Shown here in pieces: positions 31,277 through 37,815 of a stretch of DNA of 64,000 nt; the first letter of the stretch is position 1, and the number at the start of each line of letters is the position of its first letter. The DNA is from Bacteroidales bacterium (GTDB lineage Bacteria > Bacteroidota > Bacteroidia > Bacteroidales > WCHB1-69): the NCBI GenBank assembly GCA_017554325.1, contig JAFZIP010000021.1:1-64000 (forward strand). Direction: 5' to 3'. The notes under the pieces were generated by a model that did no database searches, was not told the DNA's origin, and saw only the letters and a list, made by a program, of their open reading frames with translations. Made by a program: the position numbers and the translations under genes.

Positions 31277-31305
31277 TTCCGAACGATGCTATGCATCGTT
31301 CGGAA
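31277..31305. repeat. Palindrome of the TTCCGAACGATGC family, 3' of Rpn copy 2
   Basis: 13-bp arms TTCCGAACGATGC / GCATCGTTCGGAA around TAT. It directly abuts the left terminal repeat and lies 9 bp from the Rpn stop codon. Confidence 0.8.
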
Positions 31306-31314
31306 TGGAGTTTG

Positions 31315-32205
31315 TTAAATTTGTTGCATCCTGATGATTTCCTCGTGGGTGAGACCGGAGATTTCCGCTATCAATGCAGGGTCAAGGCCTTTGGCAAGCA
31401 TGTTTCGCACGAGTTGGCGTTTGCCTTCGTTCAATCCTTTCTCCATACCTTTCCCAAATCCCTCTTCAACGCCGTCTTCTCGGGCGCAGATGATGGCCCC
31501 TTGCACATCTTTGTACTCCAAAACGCTTTTCTTGTATTCTTTTCGTTCCATGTTGGTTAGTTTTGTGATTCTGCATTCCTCTATGAACTTTCGGAAAACG
31601 CCCTGTTCCTCTGCGCCGTAGTCGCGATTGGTGCTGTCGCCGATGGATGTGAGCAGTTCGAGCCACCTTCGCATGGGGGCATTGTCCAAAGTCTTGTCCT
31701 TGACGGCTGCAAATTTACACAATTCGACGAAAAAATAGGTGGTCCTGTCACTGAAAATCTCGTTGGTTTCATCCTTGAGCATTACTTTGTGGAAGAAACG
31801 GTCGTTGCCTTTGAACTCCGGGGCGTTGTAATCCAACAGGTTGAAAGAATAGACATCAGGGATGGCGTAGTCGCTTTCTCCTTTTTCCATTTCCCTGCTG
31901 ATGACCCTGCTTACGTAAGAGATAATCCTGTCGGCGAAGAAGGGCTGGCGGCTCCGTTGCATCTCGATGATGAAGCGGTCGCCGTTTTGGTTCTCGCAGA
32001 AGATGTCGAAGATGACCAGTTTGTCTTCCGGCCGCTCGCCGAGCTGTTCGGAGGGCAGGAAAGTGATGTCGGTGATGGTGCCGACATCGTCGGCGATGCA
32101 AGCGTTGAGGAAGTCGATGAGGAGATCCTTGTTGTTCTCGGAGGCGAAAATCCGCTTGAAGCCGAAATCGGACAGCGGGTCGAAAAATATCATGTCTTTC
32201 TTCAT
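31315..32205 (-). CDS. Rpn family recombination-promoting nuclease / putative transposase, copy 2
   Basis: 296 residues from ATG 32205 (MKKDMIFFDPLSDFGFKRIF); the longer start at 32244 overlaps the TATCTTTG promoter. It has the same nuclease core as copy 1 (VIFDIFCEN, IEMQ, ADRIISYVSRVISREMEKGE). Most differences are conservative (RVIFDIYCEN/LVIFDIFCEN, NSSISDEV/NACIADDV). The C-terminal Glu-Gly-Lys arm is shorter: about 15 residues of the GLEQG-type repeat present in copy 1 are absent. Strong conservation with several scattered substitutions argues for selection on both copies and a fairly recent duplication. The gene lies inside the TIR-bounded unit. Confidence 0.88.
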   Translation of the reverse strand: MKKDMIFFDPLSDFGFKRIFASENNKDLLIDFLNACIADDVGTITDITFLPSEQLGERPEDKLVIFDIFCENQNGDRFIIEMQRSRQPFFADRIISYVSRVISREMEKGESDYAIPDVYSFNLLDYNAPEFKGNDRFFHKVMLKDETNEIFSDRTTYFFVELCKFAAVKDKTLDNAPMRRWLELLTSIGDSTNRDYGAEEQGVFRKFIEECRITKLTNMERKEYKKSVLEYKDVQGAIICAREDGVEEGFGKGMEKGLNEGKRQLVRNMLAKGLDPALIAEISGLTHEEIIRMQQI

Positions 32206-32227
32206 AGTAAAATGTTTTAGGTTGCCG

Positions 32228-32235
32228 CAAAGATA
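32228..32235 (-). promoter_or_regulatory. -7 promoter box of Rpn copy 2
   Basis: TATCTTTG on the minus strand, 22 bases before ATG 32205, as in copy 1. Confidence 0.68.
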
Positions 32236-32373
32236 CAACCCCAAAACATTCTTGTTACGAGTTTTGTGAAAAATATTTTCAATGTAATAATCAGTATGTT
32301 AGAAATTTACGAGGTGTAAAATTAAGATTTGATTGTTAACGAGTGGTGGTGGATTTGGGAGAAATGGTGGATG

Positions 32374-32401
32374 TTCCGAACGATGCACGCATCGTTCGGA
32401 A
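32374..32401. repeat. Palindrome of the TTCCGAACGATGC family, 5' of Rpn copy 2
   Basis: 13-bp arms around AC; same location relative to the gene as 2199-2226 in copy 1, with one central difference (GCGC versus CACG). Confidence 0.8.
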
Positions 32402-32506
32402 TGGTGCTGGCTTCGGCGCTGTGTTTGTGGCGTTTCGCGGCGGGTTGGTCCCGAGCCCTGTCGTGCATGTGTCGCGCGCCGCGACCCTGCGCACGGGTCG
32501 CCCCAC

Positions 32507-32528
32507 ACCAGGGGTTGACCCCCCTGGT
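32507..32528. repeat. ACCAGGGG / CCCCTGGT hairpin
   Basis: 8-bp perfect stem in the non-coding part of the Rpn-2 unit; no T run. Confidence 0.55.
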
Positions 32529-32538
32529 TACAGATTTG

Positions 32539-32555
32539 TAACGCCTACGGCGTTA
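32539..32555. repeat. TAACGCC-TAC-GGCGTTA palindrome
   Basis: 7-bp perfect stem, 10 bp after the preceding hairpin. Confidence 0.55.
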
Positions 32556-32688
32556 GTGATGACGGTCATCGCTCACACCCTGCACTCCCGTACAGAGTTG
32601 CTCATCGGGCGACCTCTCCGAGGCCCACGTCATCATAGCCATGCGTTTGCCGCGAGCGCATAGTCCCGAAGGAATGTCCTATTGTTAG

Positions 32689-32708
32689 CCTCACACGGTA
32701 GTGTGAGG
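32689..32708. repeat. CCTCACAC-GGTA-GTGTGAGG palindrome
   Basis: 8-bp perfect stem in the same non-coding stretch. Confidence 0.6.
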
Positions 32709-32814
32709 TACGGGCGATGCAGCGTATGGCCAATCGCGGCGCGGGTGTCGCGTGCACCGGAGCGTGATATCGCCCCGCCGAGAAATATCCATCATTATCC
32801 ACCAACCCCCACCA

Positions 32815-32836
32815 TTCCGCCGCGTAAGCGGCGGAA
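32815..32836. repeat. TTCCGCCGC-GTAA-GCGGCGGAA palindrome
   Basis: 9-bp stem flanked by ACCA and CCTCCA exactly as in the element at 2269-2287, but with a different inner stem that remains fully paired. Confidence 0.75.
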
Positions 32837-32873
32837 CCTCCAATAATTACCGTGTCGCTCTGCTACGGCGGAC

Positions 32874-32888
32874 CCTCCAACGTTAACC
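32874..32888. repeat. Right terminal inverted repeat of the Rpn-2 unit
   Basis: CCTCCAACGTTAACC, the perfect inverse of 31262-31276. Confidence 0.75.
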
Positions 32889-32895
32889 ACGTCGC

Positions 32896-33828
32896 TTAGA
32901 ACTTCTTCATATCCTTGGGCTTGATGGTACCCCAAGGGTGCTTTGTCAGTGTGGGGTCGTTGTACCATTCATCTATCTGCAACCTTTTCTTCCCCAAAAC
33001 CATCTCATCCAAGAACCAGTCGATGAGTTCGAACTCCTTTTTGTAATAGGTGGCCACCTCGTGTCCCATGCCTTCGTATCGGCGGATGTAGAAGGGATAA
33101 CCCTCTTTCTTGAACCGCTTTGCGATGGTGTTGCTGCCGTAAAATCCCATGTTGAAGAATCGAATCTGCTTGTAGGGCACGAGATTGTCTTCAGTGCCGT
33201 GGCAGAACAGGGTGGGAGCGGGCGGTTGCACGCGGTATTTGAGCTTGCCTTTGTTGGTATAGACTGCGCCGGAGAAGGGCATGACGCCGGCATAGCGGAA
33301 CGTGTCGGGCAACACCTCCGCGCCGTGTATGCGGTTGCCTAAGAAATAGTCGGCCTGCAGCACGGTGATGGCCCCGGCGCTGCTGCCGATGGTCACAATG
33401 TGAGCTGGGTCTATGGTGAAATATGGCGTGCTTAGCAAATTCTTCAGAATGTAATCCGTCGCGCTGATAAGGTCCTCGCCGGCCATCTCGAAGGCGTTGA
33501 TGAACTTCTTGAGCCCGGTGGCCATGCTGTAGTTGCTGTAGCTTTTCAGCCCTAAGCGGTAGTCAATGGCAACGACCACCCAGCCTTTGGCGGTGTAGTA
33601 CTTCTGCAGATCCGGGATCTGCTTGTCGTTGCGCGCGCCGCCGATAAAGCCGCCGCCGAAGACGAAGATCATGCAGCTGTGCTCGGTATTCTGCTGCGCA
33701 GGTACATACACGTCCATCTTCAAGTGGTTGGTGTCCTTCACGGCATATTCGTATGTGAACATCTGTTGCGCCGTGGCTGTTAACAGCGAAACGATGGAAA
33801 GGAAGCAGATAAAAAGTGTTTTTCTCAT
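32896..33828 (-). CDS. Secreted alpha/beta-hydrolase (carboxylesterase/BD-FAE type)
   Basis: 310 residues with a signal peptide MRKTLFICFLSIVSLLTATAQ. The oxyanion-hole segment FVFGGGF is at residues 55-61. The nucleophile is Ser150 in GSSAG, and the likely triad partners are Asp214 (HGTEDNLVP) and His256 (GMGHEVA). This fits the esterase/lipase and feruloyl-esterase-like groups of alpha/beta hydrolases exported by Bacteroidetes. Substrate unknown, possibly acyl groups on glycans. The C-terminal ~40 residues (DEWYNDPTLTKHPWGTIKPKDM) form a short extension. It lies 24 bp after the SGNH gene on the same strand and may be the last gene of the rseP operon. Confidence 0.88.
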   Translation of the reverse strand: MRKTLFICFLSIVSLLTATAQQMFTYEYAVKDTNHLKMDVYVPAQQNTEHSCMIFVFGGGFIGGARNDKQIPDLQKYYTAKGWVVVAIDYRLGLKSYSNYSMATGLKKFINAFEMAGEDLISATDYILKNLLSTPYFTIDPAHIVTIGSSAGAITVLQADYFLGNRIHGAEVLPDTFRYAGVMPFSGAVYTNKGKLKYRVQPPAPTLFCHGTEDNLVPYKQIRFFNMGFYGSNTIAKRFKKEGYPFYIRRYEGMGHEVATYYKKEFELIDWFLDEMVLGKKRLQIDEWYNDPTLTKHPWGTIKPKDMKKF

Positions 33829-33852
33829 TGCGGGTTGGGTTATGCTAAGTGA

Positions 33853-34884
33853 TTATTGGATGGCCTCGACGATGGCTTCGGCGACAATATTCCGACCATG
33901 CTGGTTGTAGTGCTCCGTCGGGAATTCCCGTTCGAAGAAGTCATGGTCGCGCACCATGTACTGGTTGTTGACTATGGTGACGCCCTGCGGCTGATAGCGG
34001 TTGGCGATGTACTGCGCGTTCTTCTTCATCAGGAACTCCAGGTCTGGGCCAGCCAGAGTCTTGATTTGGTCCATGTTGTCGGCCAAAATGTGGAACACCA
34101 GTTTCCAACCACGCCGCTTGCAGAGCTCGACAATCTTGTCCAGATCCTTGATTCTCGGATTGTTGTCGTCCAACTGGTAGGCAAAATCCTTGATGTAGTG
34201 GCAGGTGAGCACGATGGTGTCCATAGAAACCTTCTGTCCGTTGTAAAGATGATCCTGCTGACCGATGGCTTTGTCCCATTCGGCGGCATTGTGATAGGGG
34301 AAGTAGTAGGGCAGTTTCAGCGTCTGATCTTCAAAACCTTGTCGTACCAGTATCTGCCTTTCATCCTCGGACCAGTGTGCGTAGGCCTTGAAAGCCAGCA
34401 ACATCCTTTTGTAAAGTGCTGGGGCTTTTTTCATGAAAATCTGCTCTTTTTGCAGGGGCTTCTCCAAGTCCGAATAGATCCACTCGCTACTGAAGGAGCG
34501 CATGTTCACTGTCACTATGACAGTTTTGACGGGACTCTTGCGGGGAATGTTGCGCAGCATGTCGTAGTAAACACCGGCATGGCATGCGTCTTTGGACAGC
34601 TTGCCCACCTTGTGCCCGGGCATCATGTCGTCAATCATCTCACTGATGGCCCGCTGGTCTTGGTCGTCGGGGCTGCAAGAATGGTTGGAGGATTCTCCCA
34701 AATAGATGATATCATCATCTTCCTCCACAGGAATGCGGGAATAGGTGATCAGTGTGCAGTTCTGATCGCGGTCCTTAGGATAGAGTGTGAAGCGATACAC
34801 CAGGTCCAGTACCAACAAAACTGCTGCCAGCAGAAGGAATTTCCGCCCAAGTTGAAGGATTATATGTTTGGTTTCGTCGGTCAT
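33853..34884 (-). CDS. SGNH-like/DltD-type membrane-anchored protein, partner of MBOAT
   Basis: 343 residues from ATG 34884 (MTDETKHIILQLGRKF). A longer frame to 34995 exists but lies inside the MBOAT gene. One membrane anchor (about residues 16-34, FLLLAAVLLVLDLVYRF) is followed by a periplasmic domain: IIYLGESSNHSC near 60 resembles the SGNH block I (GxSS), and FPTEHYNQHGRNIVAEAI at the C-terminus matches the block V His (D/ExxHxxxxGR). TTTVIVTVNMRS-like block II is also present. Such proteins complete O-acyl transfer to an envelope polymer begun by the MBOAT partner (AlgI/AlgJ, PatA/PatB, DltB/DltD). The start overlaps the MBOAT stop by 1 nt (TGATG). Confidence 0.75.
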   Translation of the reverse strand: MTDETKHIILQLGRKFLLLAAVLLVLDLVYRFTLYPKDRDQNCTLITYSRIPVEEDDDIIYLGESSNHSCSPDDQDQRAISEMIDDMMPGHKVGKLSKDACHAGVYYDMLRNIPRKSPVKTVIVTVNMRSFSSEWIYSDLEKPLQKEQIFMKKAPALYKRMLLAFKAYAHWSEDERQILVRQGFEDQTLKLPYYFPYHNAAEWDKAIGQQDHLYNGQKVSMDTIVLTCHYIKDFAYQLDDNNPRIKDLDKIVELCKRRGWKLVFHILADNMDQIKTLAGPDLEFLMKKNAQYIANRYQPQGVTIVNNQYMVRDHDFFEREFPTEHYNQHGRNIVAEAIVEAIQ

Positions 34885-36305
34885 CAGAACTGGAAATAGA
34901 TGAATGGATAATGTTGCACGGAGGACAGGGCAATGATGGAGAATATCATGACGGCATAGATGCTCCAGCGCACGTATATGTTGCGTTGGCTGCACCAGCG
35001 GTCAAAACGCTGCTGTCGAAGGATGAGGTCGATGCAGACAAATAGCGCTAAGGCCAACCAAGTGGTCACGTTGACGTGCAGCTGATTGGCGTGTGCGCCG
35101 TTGCGCACCCATGCGGAGAGCACGTCGCGCAGGTTGCCGAAGGAGGTGGCCCTGAACACACACCATAGCAGGGTTACGATTGCAAACGTCTTGAAAATGT
35201 TGATCCCTTGGATGATGTGTTTGCCGGTTTTGTTCTGGATTTTGTCGAAGAAATGGATGTTGCGCAGCCCACGTTCCAGGATGAGCAACACGCCGTAGGC
35301 GAAGCCCCAGATCATGAAGGTCCAGTTGGCGCCGTGCCAGATGCCGCACACGGTGAACACGATCAGGGTGTTGAGCATCCAGCGGGGAATGGCCACGCGG
35401 TTGCCGCCTAATGGGATGTAGAGGTAGTCGCGGAACCATGAAGACAATGAAATGTGCCACCGGCGCCAGAACTCCTGAATGCTGTTGGCTTGATATGGCG
35501 CCTTGAAGTTGTCGATCAGCGTGAAACCCATGCAAAGGGCGCACCCCAAGGCAATGGTGGAGTATCCGAAGAAGTCACCGTAGATTTGGAAAGAGTAAAA
35601 AATCATCCCAAGGGTGATGTCCAGAGAACTGAAATCTTGCGGGTTTGCATAGATTTTGTCCACATATACTCCCAAGTTGTCGGCTACCACCATCTTTAAA
35701 AACAAGCCGAACAGTATGAGCCGAAGGCCGTTGGCGATATGGTCGTATTGCAGCGTCTTCTCCTCGTGCAGTTGGCGAAGCAGGTTCTGTGGCCGCTCAA
35801 TGGGACCGGTGACCAGCTGGGGATAGAACATTACATATAATGAATAGTAGCCGAAGTGCCGTTCCGCCTTCTGGTTACCGCGATAGACTTCTATCACATA
35901 GCTCAAGCTTTGGAACGTATGGAACGAAAGACCTATTGGCAGGGCAATGCTCAGCACCTTGTCAGGCTTTGCCCATCCGAAATGTTGGGCCAATGCCACG
36001 AAATTGGCGCTGCAGAAATTCAGATATTTGAAAATAAAGAGCACCAGACAGGTGGATATGATGCTGATGATAAGGCATTTCTTTTTTCTGGAAGGATCGT
36101 CTTGCCACTCTTCGATGAGTATGCCGGCCGTGTAGTCGATGGCGATGGTGACCAAGAGAATGAGGATGTACTTGGGAATGAACCACATGTAGAAAAAGCA
36201 GCTCGCACCCAGCAAAAGCAGCCATCGGAATCTGTTCGGTATCAGATAGAACAGAATGGTTACTATCGGGAAGAAAATCAGAAATTCAATGGAATTAAAT
36301 AACAT
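34884..36305 (-). CDS. MBOAT family O-acyltransferase (AlgI/DltB-like)
   Basis: 473 residues with about 11 membrane segments. The family's invariant catalytic His is His324 in VCGIWHGANWTF. The upstream conserved EFWRRWHISLSSWFRDYLYIPLGG (~279-302) and YPQLVTGPIERPQNLL (~161) are hallmark AlgI/DltB/PatA sequences. It moves an acyl group, usually acetyl, across the inner membrane to modify a polysaccharide or other envelope polymer. The start overlaps the RseP stop by 1 nt (TAATG) and the end overlaps the SGNH gene by 1 nt, so all three are translationally coupled. Confidence 0.93.
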   Translation of the reverse strand: MLFNSIEFLIFFPIVTILFYLIPNRFRWLLLLGASCFFYMWFIPKYILILLVTIAIDYTAGILIEEWQDDPSRKKKCLIISIISTCLVLFIFKYLNFCSANFVALAQHFGWAKPDKVLSIALPIGLSFHTFQSLSYVIEVYRGNQKAERHFGYYSLYVMFYPQLVTGPIERPQNLLRQLHEEKTLQYDHIANGLRLILFGLFLKMVVADNLGVYVDKIYANPQDFSSLDITLGMIFYSFQIYGDFFGYSTIALGCALCMGFTLIDNFKAPYQANSIQEFWRRWHISLSSWFRDYLYIPLGGNRVAIPRWMLNTLIVFTVCGIWHGANWTFMIWGFAYGVLLILERGLRNIHFFDKIQNKTGKHIIQGINIFKTFAIVTLLWCVFRATSFGNLRDVLSAWVRNGAHANQLHVNVTTWLALALFVCIDLILRQQRFDRWCSQRNIYVRWSIYAVMIFSIIALSSVQHYPFIYFQF

Positions 36306-37696
36306 TATTTAAAGAAGAACCTTCTGAAATCAAGACCTAATGCGTAAACCATCAAGGCGATCAACAGGGCAAAGCCGATGGTGTTGGCGATACCGAGGAA
36401 CTTGTCGCTCGGCTTCTTGCCTGTGATCATCTCGAAGAAGATGAACAAGAGGTAGCCGCCATCCAAGCCAGGGATGGGGATGATGTTCATGAAGGCGAGG
36501 ATGATGCCTAACAGGGCGGTCATGTTCCAGAAACGGTACCAATCCCATACTTTCGGGAAGATGCTACCGATGGTGAGGAAACTGCCCAACTGCGTGGCAC
36601 CCTCTTTGGTGAAGATGATCTTGAACTGCTTCACGTAGTCGCCCAGCGTGCTGAAGCCCATGACAATGCCTTTGGGGATGGATTGGAAGAAGTTGTATTC
36701 TTCCTGCACAGTGCCAAAGAACTGGTAAGGCTGTTTGGGCGCCACACCGATTGCACCGAGGGAGTCAAGGCGTACGGAGGTGTGGTAGAGGCTGTCGCCG
36801 CGGTAGTAGGCGATGTCGAGTTCCTGGCTTTTGTTGTTGAGGAATGTCTTCTTGAAATCGAAGAAGCAGAACAGGGTGGAGTCGTTCACCCCGACGAGGC
36901 TGTCGCCTTTCTGCAAACCGGCCTTTGCGGCGGGTGTCTCTGCCAATACACTGTCGATGACGAATGGAAAACGGTAATTGCAGAAGGGTTCTCCCTGTTT
37001 GCTGGCGCCAACCACTTTGCGGGCGAGGGTCTTAGGGATGTTCAGCACCACTTGCTCTCCGTTGCGTTCCACGGTGACGGTCTTCACGTCTTCCAAGAGG
37101 ATGTCGTTGGAGAAGTCGCCCAATGTCTGTGGCTTGACGGTGTCAATGCGCAGGATCTTGTCGCCGTTCTGGAAGCCGGCGTCTAACATCTCCTGTGAGA
37201 ACTCCAGACCATAGCGGGCATTCTCAAGTGGAATGTACTCGCGGCCCCATGTGTAGCATACGGCAATGTAGATGATGAGGGCGGACAGGAAGTTGACGAG
37301 CACGCCGCCGGAGATGACTAACAGACGTTGCCATGCCGGTTTGGCGCGGAATTCCCAAGGATGGATCTCTTCGCTCAAATCGGAGGCTTTGGTCTTCTCA
37401 TCCACCATGCCGTTGATGGCGCAATAGCCGCCTAACGGAAGCCAGCCCAGACCCCATTCGGTGCTCTCCGGATGGTCGGCCCACTCCTTGGGTGGCCTAC
37501 CCGAGAAGAAACTGTAGTGCATCTTCCCGTCAAAACGTTTCATTCTTATGATGGAGAAACCGGGATTGAAGAACATGTAGAACTGATCTACCCGTATTTT
37601 GAACAGCTTGGCGAACGCGAAATGTCCCAACTCGTGTGTCATGATAAGGAAGGCCAAACTCGCGACCAATCCCAGTATTTGTGTAGCAATGCCCAT
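36305..37696 (-). CDS. rseP: Site-2 (intramembrane zinc) protease RseP
   Basis: 463 residues. HELGH (21-25) in the first membrane helix is the zinc-binding HExxH. A second catalytic element NIIPIPGLDGG lies near residue 405 in a later helix. Two PDZ-like regions occupy the periplasmic middle (GFQNGDKILRIDTVKP near 175 and ETPAAKAGLQKGDSLVGVND near 240). RseP/SpoIVFB-type proteases cut membrane-spanning anti-sigma factors or remnant signal peptides. It has its own promoter in a perfectly symmetrical divergent promoter region. No anti-sigma gene is adjacent, so its substrate is not evident. Confidence 0.94.
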   Translation of the reverse strand: MGIATQILGLVASLAFLIMTHELGHFAFAKLFKIRVDQFYMFFNPGFSIIRMKRFDGKMHYSFFSGRPPKEWADHPESTEWGLGWLPLGGYCAINGMVDEKTKASDLSEEIHPWEFRAKPAWQRLLVISGGVLVNFLSALIIYIAVCYTWGREYIPLENARYGLEFSQEMLDAGFQNGDKILRIDTVKPQTLGDFSNDILLEDVKTVTVERNGEQVVLNIPKTLARKVVGASKQGEPFCNYRFPFVIDSVLAETPAAKAGLQKGDSLVGVNDSTLFCFFDFKKTFLNNKSQELDIAYYRGDSLYHTSVRLDSLGAIGVAPKQPYQFFGTVQEEYNFFQSIPKGIVMGFSTLGDYVKQFKIIFTKEGATQLGSFLTIGSIFPKVWDWYRFWNMTALLGIILAFMNIIPIPGLDGGYLLFIFFEMITGKKPSDKFLGIANTIGFALLIALMVYALGLDFRRFFFK

Positions 37697-37717
37697 AGTC
37701 TATTTTTTTTAAGGCGG

Positions 37718-37725
37718 CAAAGATA
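37718..37725 (-). promoter_or_regulatory. -7 promoter box of rseP
   Basis: TATCTTTG on the minus strand, 22 bases before the rseP ATG, part of a 19-bp inverted repeat shared with the divergent DUF349 promoter. Confidence 0.7.
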
Positions 37726-37757
37726 CAAAAAATGGTGGAAGTGATAAACTCTTTTTG

Positions 37758-37765
37758 TATCTTTG
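37758..37765 (+). promoter_or_regulatory. -7 promoter box of the DUF349 gene
   Basis: TATCTTTG, 51 bases before the ATG at 37816. Confidence 0.7.
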
Positions 37766-37815
37766 CCGCCCTGAATTTTTAACCTATTTTATTATTCTAA
37801 AACATTTAAAATTTT

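Larger units (their letters stand above)
31262..32888. mobile_element. TIR-bounded unit carrying Rpn copy 2 and short palindromes
   Basis: A 1627-bp segment framed by perfect 15-nt inverted repeats. It contains one gene (Rpn copy 2), three members of the TTCCG palindrome family and several other small palindromes. It sits exactly between the GH89 gene and the convergent esterase gene, ending 7 bp from the esterase stop. No clear target-site duplication was found. Rpn copy 1 lacks these terminal repeats. The reading as a mobile unit is inference. Confidence 0.5.
32206..32895. other. Gene-free, palindrome-rich stretch upstream of Rpn copy 2
   Basis: This 690-bp stretch holds the Rpn promoter (32228-32235, minus), about 200 bp shared with copy 1, and palindromes at 32374-32401, 32507-32528 (ACCAGGGG stem), 32539-32555 (TAACGCC-TAC-GGCGTTA), 32689-32708 (CCTCACAC-GGTA-GTGTGAGG) and 32815-32836, then the right terminal repeat. 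Base composition is GC-rich and no frame looks coding. Confidence 0.7.
37713..37770. repeat. 19-bp perfect inverted repeat holding two divergent promoters
   Basis: GGCGGCAAAGATACAAAAA (37713-37731) and its exact inverse (37752-37770) are separated by 20 bases. Each arm contains one TATCTTTG box with its flank. Confidence 0.85.

Noticed and set aside
32333..32805. Overlapping small ORFs in the Rpn-2 non-coding half
   Set aside because: They run through several palindromes, have no consistent frame and resemble chance ORFs in GC-rich DNA.
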